Below, in pieces: positions 15,712-20,012 of a stretch of DNA of 20,051 bases (within the stretch, counting starts at the first letter, position 1; each line of letters opens with the position of its first letter). Under the pieces are notes generated by a model. The model was given only the letters and a program-made list of their open reading frames with translations, was not told the origin of the DNA and made no database searches. The position numbers and the translations under genes are program-made. The stretch comes from a virus, in IMG/VR virus record IMGVR_UViG_3300043544_000257, positions 1 to 20,051 of that record; one strand, given 5' to 3'.

Positions 15712-15740
15712 AGTATAACATCGCAACTGCGATTTGTCAA
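15712..15740 (-). promoter_or_regulatory. Strong sigma-A-type late promoter
   Basis: On the minus strand this reads TTGACA (15740-15735), a 17-base spacer, and TATACT (15717-15712). TG is placed one base before the -10 box, giving an extended -10. Transcription should start near 15705, leaving a leader of about 170 bases before the first gene at 15534. It is the only near-consensus promoter seen for the structural operon. Confidence 0.82.
15720..15733. promoter_or_regulatory. Palindromic operator candidate inside the late promoter spacer (ATCGC-N4-GCGAT)
   Basis: ATCGCAACTGCGAT lies wholly between the -35 and -10 boxes. A protein bound here would block or reshape polymerase binding. The same ten-base palindrome with the same four-base gap recurs at 16861-16874 beside the rightward promoter. 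Confidence 0.6.
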
Positions 15741-15746
15741 TGAGTG

Positions 15747-16245
15747 TCACACTTCTAAATACAACTTCTGCCACCGCAGGGAGCGGCGCACGGCGTCGAA
15801 CCGCCTGCGGCTTCTGCGCCTACTGACGCCGCGCTTGCTACTGGACAGCACCACGACAGAGGTGGAGCGGAACTTCGGGAGCACTTCGCGCAAGCCGTAG
15901 TACTTGTCGTTTTCCACAGTGTGGGCCTCCCTGCCCGGTCGTCGTAGACGGTGTACTTCGTCATATAAATACCACAGCCGTCCTGCTTTTTCTCCACAGC
16001 TTTCCACAGGCTGTGACAGGTAACTTCTTTGCGACTGCCATTCTTGAACACTTCGCGGAGGATTTCTTTCGCGATCTCTTTCTTTGTGGGTTTGCGAGCC
16101 TTCGGACGGCGTTTCTCTACCGTTTCCGGCAGCCCATACCGCTGACGCCTTTCTCATGCGCTTCTTCAAACAACGCCCGGCCGATGTCGTCCGGTAGCCA
16201 CAGGCATATTCCCACAGTCGTGTTTATCACCTCCACACCTGGCAT
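15747..16245 (-). pseudogene. Frameshifted unknown gene (two apparent single-base losses)
   Basis: Three frames join into one plausible protein of about 165 residues. Frame one, from ATG 16245 (or GTG 16236), gives VEVINTTVGICLWLPDDIGR and FEEAHEKGVSG. After about 16139 the reading continues one frame over as YGLPETVEKRRPKARKPTKK and VTCHSLWKAVEKKQDGCGIY. After about 15929 it shifts again to EAHTVENDKYYGLREVLPKF, ending in a basic tail (RRRSRRRFDAVRRSLRW). Restoring one G to the GG at 16139-16140 and one G to the GGG at 15929-15931 repairs both junctions. This may be a decayed gene or homopolymer sequencing error. It reads toward the late promoter. No family is recognised. Confidence 0.55.
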
Positions 16246-16302
16246 ACCACGGGTTGTATTCTAAGTCAAGATTGGTTAATTGACACTTAGCTAACTCGCA
16301 AG

Positions 16303-16482
16303 TTTCATAGTTATAAATGATGAATCCCACTAACATATAAATATTATTATCATAATCTAAAAGGAAAAATAAAAGTACTCTATTACGTGTGAACACATAC
16401 TAATGTGTTCATCCTTTTTTTAACGTGATAATGATAATAATATTTTTCTTAGGGGTGTTTTTCATCATTTATAACTATGAAA
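16303..16482. repeat. 180-bp nested inverted repeat
   Basis: The outer arms are a perfect 22-bp inverted repeat (16303-16324 and 16461-16482; left arm begins TTTCATAGTTATAAATG). Inside, a perfect 15-bp inverted repeat (16339-16353 and 16431-16445, AAATATTATTATCAT and complement) nests within it. The centre is a 9-bp hairpin (16390-16398 and 16403-16411). Three concentric stems would fold as one long interrupted hairpin. No target-site duplication is visible. It could be a small palindromic (MITE-like) insertion, an origin structure, or DNA for a structured RNA. Confidence 0.7.
16390..16421 (+). terminator. Intrinsic terminator at the centre of the nested inverted repeat
   Basis: TGAACACAT (16390-16398) and ATGTGTTCA (16403-16411) form a 9-bp stem with a 4-base loop, followed by TCC and seven T residues on the plus strand. 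No plus-strand gene lies upstream, so it would end an unannotated RNA or act as a boundary, unless it is simply part of the repeat. Confidence 0.55.
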
Positions 16483-16628
16483 TGTTGAAACTTAACCGGC
16501 TCCTTTTTTCTTCATATTCCCTTAGGACACCCCGCATGTGAGAGTTCGCCTTTCTTCCCCCCACCCTCGCCGGCCGCCCCTGCGCAACCGGGGTACCCGT
16601 CCCAGTGGCCCCATGTCGGGTGTGGTCG

Positions 16629-16703
16629 GGCAAATTGGCAATTGGTCGTAGTTGGCAAATTGGCAATTGGTCGTAGTTGGCAAATTGGCAATTGGTCGTA
16701 GTT
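16629..16703. repeat. Three exact 25-bp tandem repeats (iteron-like)
   Basis: The 25-bp unit starts GGCAAATTGGCAATTGG and ends TCGTAGTT. It occurs at 16629-16653, 16654-16678 and 16679-16703, with a decayed fourth start at 16704. Each unit contains a shorter internal repeat (GGCAAATTGGCAATTGG). The core GTCGTAGT recurs at 16835-16842 and 17002-17009. Tandem repeats beside an A/T-rich palindromic region resemble iterons of a replication origin or multiple binding sites for a regulator. Confidence 0.75.
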
Positions 16704-16794
16704 GGCAGAATTGGTGGCTGCGTCAATCATCGCATCGTTATTGAAACGAGATGAGTGAGCGAGAGTGTATAACAGCGAAAAAGATAGAAAAAAT

Positions 16795-16823
16795 TTGTGC
16801 GCATGCATGTGATAGAGTATAGA
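16795..16823 (+). promoter_or_regulatory. Weaker rightward promoter candidate
   Basis: TTGTGC (16795-16800), 17 bases, TATAGA (16818-16823). Spacing is ideal but both boxes deviate from consensus. It lies upstream of the stronger rightward promoter and would drive the same genes. Confidence 0.35.
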
Positions 16824-16860
16824 TGCGATAACTAGTCGTAGTGTCTCTAAACAGTGTGTA

Positions 16861-16874
16861 ATCGCGTTTGCGAT
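16861..16874. promoter_or_regulatory. Second ATCGC-N4-GCGAT operator candidate, at the rightward promoter
   Basis: ATCGCGTTTGCGAT overlaps the -35 box of the promoter at 16868-16896. It has the same ten conserved bases and gap as the site inside the late promoter. A half-site in the repeated word TGCGATAACT also occurs at 16824-16833. Confidence 0.6.
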
Positions 16875-16896
16875 AACTCGAGTGTGTGTGTATAAT
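16868..16896 (+). promoter_or_regulatory. Main rightward sigma-A-type promoter
   Basis: TTGCGA (16868-16873), 17-base spacer, TATAAT (16891-16896). Transcription should begin near 16903, about 20 bases before the GTG of the small RNA-binding-like gene. The first ribosome binding site, in a repeated GGTGAGGGA stretch, therefore lies at the very 5' end of the message. Confidence 0.78.
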
Positions 16897-16922
16897 CGAG
16901 CCAGGTGAGGGAGGTGAGGGAG

Positions 16923-17102
16923 GTGAAGAAGTGGTACAAGTGGCACCAGGGCGTGTGGGAGTGCACAATAACACTCCCCGCCGTCCGCGCTACAGGGTGC
17001 GGTCGTAGTAAAAAGGCGGCGTATGACGCCGCATGCGCCGCCTTATACGGCCGCCCGGTCGTATTGACTACAAACAATAGGAGAGTGAGGCTCTACGGCT
17101 AG
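16923..17102 (+). CDS. 59-aa protein resembling a minimal double-stranded-RNA-binding domain
   Basis: The start is GTG 16923 (MKKWYKWHQGVWECTITLP), preceded by GAGGTGAGGGAG. Other in-frame GTGs at 16905 and 16914 lie within the ribosome-binding stretch. Residues 4-24 form aromatic and basic strands. Residues 25-41 (GCGRSKKAAYDAACAAL) match the final loop-helix of dsRNA-binding domains, whose consensus is G.G.SKK.AK..AA..AL. At 59 residues it lacks the first helix of a full domain, so it would be a half or minimal version. In known domains SKK lysines contact the RNA backbone. It is the first gene after the rightward promoter and precedes an RNA-rich stretch, a suggestive context. Its coding sequence holds a 9-bp inverted repeat (17013-17021 and 17036-17044). 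Confidence 0.62.
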   Translation: MKKWYKWHQGVWECTITLPAVRATGCGRSKKAAYDAACAALYGRPVVLTTNNRRVRLYG

Positions 17103-17259
17103 CTCCGTCGAGCGCCTGTTTCAGTTTCAATCCTACGATGGTGCGATTGGTACTGAAACAGTTCTGCGCTGCGCGTGGCGCTAGTGTGGGCAGGTACTAG
17201 CGCCACGGCAGAGGCGGTCGCTGTTTCACGCTGAAACAGGAGTTCTTTGACAGTTTTTT
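17103..17259 (+). ncRNA. Cluster of three stable hairpins with a shared CTGTTTCA/TGAAACAG arm
   Basis: Hairpin 1: CTGTTTCAGT (17116-17125) with ACTGAAACAG (17152-17161), extended inward by CAATC (17128-17132) with GATTG (17145-17149). Together they give about 16 base pairs around a 12-base loop. Hairpin 2: GTGGCGCTAGT and ACTAGCGCCAC (about 17175-17206), 11 perfect pairs. Hairpin 3: CTGTTTCA (17221-17228) with TGAAACAG (17232-17239) around CGC. Arms of hairpins 1 and 3 are interchangeable, allowing alternative folds. Six T residues at 17254-17259 could mark a weak 3' end. No coding frame with a start signal fits. Function unknown. Confidence 0.5.
17124..17159. repeat. Isolated CRISPR-repeat-like sequence (degenerate)
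   Basis: This 36-base stretch begins GTTTCAATCC and ends CTGAAAC. Without six bases near its end (GTACTG, 17150-17155) it would be a 30-base unit with ends GTTTCAATC and GATTGAAAC, the form of common type I-B repeats in thermophilic Firmicutes. Only one copy is present. The same bases form hairpin 1 of the neighbouring cluster, so resemblance may be coincidental. Confidence 0.3.
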
Positions 17260-17633
17260 CCAGGCTGCGGCCTACTTGCCCGGGTGGCAGTCTGGGCAAT
17301 ATTGGCTGCTTCGTGGGAGTGCGGCGCAAGGCCGTACCTTGCGAAGTCGGCAGTCTGCCCTACCAGAGCAGGCTGGGAAACGCTGCCAGCCTAGCTGGCA
17401 CTGGCTGGCGCCACCCAGAATCTGGTAGTGGCTGTCCTGGGGCGCCGGGAATGCCTTCCGGCTTTGGACCAGGTTTGCCAGAACCTGGAAAACCGGCAGG
17501 GAGTTAGCTCCGGCGGCTTGGGGAGGACTGGCAAGTTCTGGCAACAGGACTTGCTGTCGGCTGGCGGTCGACACAAAAAGACGAGGCCGCCCGGCCCAAT
17601 ACGGCGCAAGGGTCGCAGCGGGCAGGCTTGTGG
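17260..17633 (+). ncRNA. Candidate large structured RNA (hairpin-dense, no gene)
   Basis: This G/C-rich spacer contains no convincing gene but many strong stems. CGCAAGG/CCTTGCG (about 17324-17342) sits inside CTTCG/CGAAG and GGGCA/TGCCC. CTGGG/CCCAG (about 17374-17419) encloses CCAGCC/GGCTGG. CCAGGTT/AACCTGG lies near 17469-17488. GCAAGTTCTG/CAGGACTTGC (about 17531-17554) is closed by a GCAA (GNRA) tetraloop. GGCC-GCCC-GGCC lies near 17585-17596. With the hairpins to its left and the kink-turn to its right it makes about 600 continuous structured bases, a size seen in ornate phage RNAs such as ROOL and GOLLD. I cannot show homology to either. It may be a separate RNA or the long leader of the 17709 gene. 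Confidence 0.5.
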
Positions 17634-17698
17634 GCTCGATGAAGCCTTGTGGGCTGAGGGCGTTTTGTACATACACATATACCAAAACGGAGGGGAGG
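17634..17698 (+). promoter_or_regulatory. Kink-turn-like leader element A, upstream of the 17709 gene
   Basis: GCUC (17634-17637) and GGGC (17658-17661) form one stem. GAU is a three-base bulge followed by GA, opposed by GA at 17656-17657. AGCC/GGCU closes a UUGUG loop. Stem, three-base bulge, GA/GA and second stem define a kink-turn. A further helix, GTTTTG (17662-17667) with CAAAAC (17683-17688), ends directly at the GGAGGGGAGG ribosome binding site. Confidence 0.6.
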
Positions 17699-17708
17699 TT
17701 GTAACACT

Positions 17709-18239
17709 ATGTTTGGCACCCTTATATATGCAGTTATGCTTTGGAGCCTGTCTCGGCGAGTTTCATTCGCTGAACTCGCTACTGATGACGAGGTGTGGGC
17801 AATCGCTGCTTACACCTCTGACAAAGATGATTACGCCTCCATCGTGGAGGCGGCGCAGTTCGCCTGCGAATTCCCGAATGAGGCGAACCGCCGTCTCCAC
17901 GAGCTTCACCTCGCCGACCCGGGCGTCCGTGCCCGGGCAGTAGAGATACTTGGCGAGGTAGCCTCCGCCTCGGCATGGGTGGAGGTGGAGCTAAGGGGCG
18001 CACCGGTGTACTCTCGGTGCGCCGACATCTCGGGAGTGGAGCGCCACGTCCATTCCCTTCTCGCTGATCTGGACGTGGCGCTGAAGTTCCGAACCTCGTG
18101 GTACTGCAACCACGAGGTGCCGGATGAGGCCTACTGCGAGTACGTCATAGTTGACGTATTCGCAGTGGACCATGCAAATCTGCGGCGGGTTCTTGCCCGC
18201 CTTGAGGACGCTGGACTCATGCCCAAGGCTCGATTTTAA
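17709..18239 (+). CDS. Unknown 176-aa phage protein
   Basis: The start is ATG 17709, with GGAGGGGAGG ten bases upstream. The first 14 residues (MFGTLIYAVMLWSL) are hydrophobic and could be a weak membrane or signal segment. The remainder is soluble, acidic and mixed alpha/beta (DDEVWAIAAYTSDKDDYASI, EANRRLHELHLADPGVRARA). A beta-alpha-beta-like end includes YCEYVIVDVFAVDHANLRRV. No catalytic motif is apparent; the few cysteines are not arranged as a zinc site. The leader contains kink-turn element A, and kink-turn element B begins within its stop codon, so its message abuts two RNA motifs. No family is recognised. Confidence 0.7.
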   Translation: MFGTLIYAVMLWSLSRRVSFAELATDDEVWAIAAYTSDKDDYASIVEAAQFACEFPNEANRRLHELHLADPGVRARAVEILGEVASASAWVEVELRGAPVYSRCADISGVERHVHSLLADLDVALKFRTSWYCNHEVPDEAYCEYVIVDVFAVDHANLRRVLARLEDAGLMPKARF

Positions 18240-18334
18240 GCCTGATGACGGCCTGTGGCCTGAGGGCTTGCTACATAATTCGCGCCGCCCGCCGCAATAT
18301 GGGGCGCGTAAGAAGTACCGGCGGGCAAAGGAGG
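18238..18334 (+). promoter_or_regulatory. Kink-turn-like leader element B with H-type pseudoknot, upstream of the 18363 gene
   Basis: AAGCCU (18238-18243) pairs with GGGCUU (18264-18269). GAU-GA on one side faces UGA on the other, and GGCC/GGCC closes a UGU loop. This includes UGAUGA and CUGA, the same strands as a box C/D kink-turn. Downstream, CGCGCC (18281-18286) pairs with GGCGCG (18303-18308), while GCCCGCCG (18287-18294) pairs with CGGCGGGC (18319-18326), a crossed arrangement typical of an H-type pseudoknot. Its last strand ends two bases before AGGAGG. Confidence 0.6.
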
Positions 18335-18362
18335 AATGATGATAAAGAAGGAGGAAATGTAC

Positions 18363-19085
18363 ATGAAGCTTAGCGATCAGGAGGTTGTAGGCCTGGTGAG
18401 GGAGGCCTACGAGGTCAAGTTAGACGATGCCGGAGTTGTAGTAATATTGCGGTCGCGCTCGACCGGCAAGGTGACTGTACTCGTGGCCGGGGGCAGGCGG
18501 GAGGTCGGCCTGCGGTGCGGGCGCGAATGGAGCGAGGAAGACCTCCGGAGGCTCGGCCTAGTAAGGCCGGAAGCGGAGTGGGTCCGGCTTTTGGCTCCGT
18601 CCGAGTGGGCGGAGCGGGCCGAGTGGAAAAGTCGCTACGGCAAGATGGACGAGAGAACCGTTCAGTACCTTAATGCGGTCCTCAAAAACATCGGGGCGAT
18701 CGGCGGGGTCGGGGATTTTCTGGACGGAAGTTCTTCACCTGTCCTGAAGGGAGAGGAGGTTGTTGAGCGGTTTCGCCTGGGTGCCTGCGGCCCCGAGGTG
18801 GAGGTCGGGCGGCACGGAGACGTGTGGGTCGTACAACGGGCGGATGTGACGCTGGATGACGCAGGCTTTACGGTCGTGCGCTTCTCGCGCCGGCCGAGCC
18901 GCAGGGACATCGAAACCGCCTTTCTGGTGGAGGGGCTTTACCTAGACTTCCTCTTCGGAGGCTTCGACCCTGTTTTCGAGTGCTGGGAATGCGGGGTCTG
19001 GCGGCACTGGTTGGACGTCTCGCCGCCGGACGGGTCCCTGGCCGGGCGCGCGGCCATGCTCCGCGAGCGCTACTGCGGGTGCTAG
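18363..19085 (+). CDS. Unknown 240-aa protein with C-terminal cysteine cluster
   Basis: ATG 18363 (MKLSDQEVVGLVREAYEVKL) has AAGGAGG eight bases upstream. An earlier in-frame ATG at 18336 has AGGAGG almost touching it, so tandem starts are possible. The N-terminal 80 residues are mixed alpha/beta (AGVVVILRSRSTGKVTVLVA). The middle is charged, and around 170-200 lies a beta-rich, Arg-rich patch (FTVVRFSRRPSRRDIETAF). The end has FECWECGVWRHW and a final YCGC, a possible CxxC...CxC zinc site. The function is not recognised. Expression is probably influenced by leader element B, whose pseudoknot lies against the first ribosome binding site. Confidence 0.72.
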   Translation: MKLSDQEVVGLVREAYEVKLDDAGVVVILRSRSTGKVTVLVAGGRREVGLRCGREWSEEDLRRLGLVRPEAEWVRLLAPSEWAERAEWKSRYGKMDERTVQYLNAVLKNIGAIGGVGDFLDGSSSPVLKGEEVVERFRLGACGPEVEVGRHGDVWVVQRADVTLDDAGFTVVRFSRRPSRRDIETAFLVEGLYLDFLFGGFDPVFECWECGVWRHWLDVSPPDGSLAGRAAMLRERYCGC

Positions 19086-19155
19086 TTCGTCCGGAAGGGG
19101 CGGTGCGGTACAGTTTCAATCCCTCATATCCCTGGTAGGCTGCGAACTTGTTTTA
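19086..19155. other. Spacer between the 18363 gene and leader element C
   Basis: No gene is seen. It contains the isolated CRISPR-repeat-like unit (19113-19147), listed separately. Confidence 0.4.
19113..19147. repeat. Isolated CRISPR-repeat-like unit
   Basis: The sequence is GTTTCAATCCCTCATA (19113-19128), five extra bases TCCCT, then GGTAGGCTGCGAAC (19134-19147). Without the insertion it is exactly 30 bases and, from memory, very like the 30-base type I-B repeats of thermophilic clostridia (GTTTCAATCCCTnATA followed by GGTAGGCT...AAC). There is a single copy and no spacer array. It could be a relic, or a solitary repeat of the kind phages use as RNA-based anti-CRISPRs. In the usual orientation the crRNA strand would be the minus strand. 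Confidence 0.45.
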
Positions 19156-19235
19156 GCCCGATGAGGTCCTGTGGGCCGAGAGCGCCGCGTATGCAACCCG
19201 CCGCAAGGCGGGCTTTAATTTTACGCGAGAGGAAG
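19156..19235 (+). promoter_or_regulatory. Kink-turn-like leader element C, upstream of the 19244 gene
   Basis: GCCC (19156-19159), GAU bulge, GA, then GGUCC/GGGCC around a UGU loop, GA at 19078+100 (19178-19179) and GAGC (19180-19183); the outer stem has one C-A mismatch. A second helix, CGCGTA (19186-19191) with TACGCG (19222-19227), encloses CCCGCC-GCAA-GGCGGG, a hairpin with a GNRA tetraloop (19197-19212). The TACGCG strand ends directly at the AGAGGAAG ribosome binding site. Confidence 0.6.
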
Positions 19236-19243
19236 TGAGATGG

Positions 19244-19492
19244 ATGCAAAAGGCCAGAGAGACCGCTCTTGTTGACCTCCTGTGGAGGCTTCTTGCGGAG
19301 GACGCTCTTCGGTTTGTTCGGCGGTACGATCTCGACGAACTTGCTGACGCTTTTGCGGATGCGCAGTCAAAGGTTGTGGAGACGCTGGAGCAACACGGCG
19401 TGGAATTGCTTCCGGCCCTTTTTGTCTTTACCGAGGGTTTGCGCATTCAGCTTTTTGATGTACTTGCGCTTCTGTTCTGTGAGGAGAGGTAA
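19244..19492 (+). CDS. Small helical protein, function unknown
   Basis: This 82-aa protein is read from ATG 19244 (MQKARETALVDLLWRLLAED), eight bases after AGGAAG; an in-frame GTG at 19235 overlaps that site. The sequence is acidic and predicted almost all-helical (RRYDLDELADAFADAQSKVV), with a more hydrophobic C-terminal helix (LRIQLFDVLALLFCEER). That end could be a buried helix or a weak membrane segment. No family is recognised. Leader element C lies directly against its ribosome binding site, so translation is probably controlled by RNA folding. Confidence 0.66.
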   Translation: MQKARETALVDLLWRLLAEDALRFVRRYDLDELADAFADAQSKVVETLEQHGVELLPALFVFTEGLRIQLFDVLALLFCEER

Positions 19493-19518
19493 GTTGAACA
19501 TTAAGGAGGTGATCACCA

Positions 19519-19701
19519 ATGGCCGATAAACTGGTCGTGGTCTTCGCCCGCGAGCGCGAGACCAAGAACACCGTCCGCTTTGCTGAGCAGGAGAACGCGG
19601 AGGGTTTACCACCTGTAATCGGTACCCTCTACGTTCAAAAGTTTGTGGTGAAGCGGTTAGGTGATCCGCAGGTCATCAAAATCACAGTGGAGAGGGGTTG
19701 A
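19519..19701 (+). CDS. Small beta-rich phage protein, function unknown
   Basis: This 60-aa protein starts at ATG 19519. AAGGAGGTGATC upstream is an almost full complement of the 16S anti-Shine-Dalgarno sequence, so high translation is expected. It is composed of short strands: KLVVVFARERETKNTVRF, then PVIGTLYVQKFVVKRLGD, ending VIKITVERG. The pattern resembles small beta-barrel proteins seen in phages and plasmids, but I cannot name a function. No kink-turn element precedes it, unlike the three genes before it. Confidence 0.74.
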   Translation: MADKLVVVFARERETKNTVRFAEQENAEGLPPVIGTLYVQKFVVKRLGDPQVIKITVERG

Positions 19702-19706
19702 TCGGT

Positions 19707-20012
19707 GTGAGGTGTCCTAAATGTAAGGAAGGCGTTTTGTGGCTCCGCGTGGATCGCAGGTATACAGAAGAATACATGTTGCGTAGCGACGGAACTGTTG
19801 GCGCCGAACCCGACTATGTGAGCTACCTTGACGGGGATGGAAGTGCTTGGATCGAGTGCGACCACCCGACCTGCACTTACTACGCCGTAGTGCTTGAGTG
19901 GGATGGGAAGGGCCAGGTTTTCATGGTGTGGGATGAGGTATTCAAAGTAGATATGCCGTTTGAGCGCTATAAACAACACATCGAGGAGGTGCTTGCTGGT
20001 GTTGACGTTTGA
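19707..20012 (+). CDS. Small zinc-ribbon-like protein
   Basis: This 101-aa protein is taken from GTG 19707 (MRCPKCKEGVLWLRVDRR), where GAGAGGGG lies about nine bases upstream. A TTG at 19698 overlaps the previous stop but abuts that site. CPKC at 3-6 and a second pair in IECDHPTCTYYAV (about 50-56) form a likely four-cysteine zinc ribbon, with beta strands between. The C-terminal half is aromatic and acidic (VFMVWDEVFKVDMPFERYKQ). Such proteins may bind nucleic acid or be structural; no specific function is supported. Confidence 0.72.
   Translation: MRCPKCKEGVLWLRVDRRYTEEYMLRSDGTVGAEPDYVSYLDGDGSAWIECDHPTCTYYAVVLEWDGKGQVFMVWDEVFKVDMPFERYKQHIEEVLAGVDV

Larger units (their letters stand above)
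16246..16628. other. Gene-free AT-rich divergent control region
   Basis: No frame with a ribosome binding site is seen. The left part (to about 16500) is strongly A/T-rich and holds the nested inverted repeat described separately. The right part (about 16540-16628) turns sharply G/C-rich. The region separates the leftward gene set from the rightward set, so it is a candidate for replication or transcription control. No convincing promoter for the leftward frameshifted gene was found. Confidence 0.5.

Noticed and set aside
15910-16015. DnaA-box-like words (TTTTCCACA, TTCTCCACA, TTTCCACA)
   Set aside because: They are imperfect and encode repeated Val-Glu/Trp-Lys codons of the frameshifted gene; no clear cluster geometry.
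16512-16946. Minus-strand frame running through the 25-bp repeats
   Set aside because: Its repeats of NYDQLPICQLRP only reflect the DNA tandem repeat; no ribosome binding site, and it crosses the rightward promoter.
17634-17661. SAM-I riboswitch, suggested by CUCGAUGAAGCC
   Set aside because: The resemblance is limited to the kink-turn strand; the four-helix core and conserved joining segments of the S-box are absent, and strand order is reversed.
17272-17943. Overlapping frames on both strands in the structured spacer
   Set aside because: No start signals, unusual composition, and the stems explain the sequence better; the plus-strand frame also runs into the supported 17709 gene.
18241-18269. 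Hammerhead ribozyme, suggested by CUGAUGA
   Set aside because: The required GAAA segment after the second stem and the cleavage-site partner are missing; GA/GA with a three-base bulge fits a kink-turn.
17124-19147. CRISPR array
   Set aside because: Only two isolated, non-identical repeat-like units about 2 kb apart; no regular spacers and no cas genes in the window.
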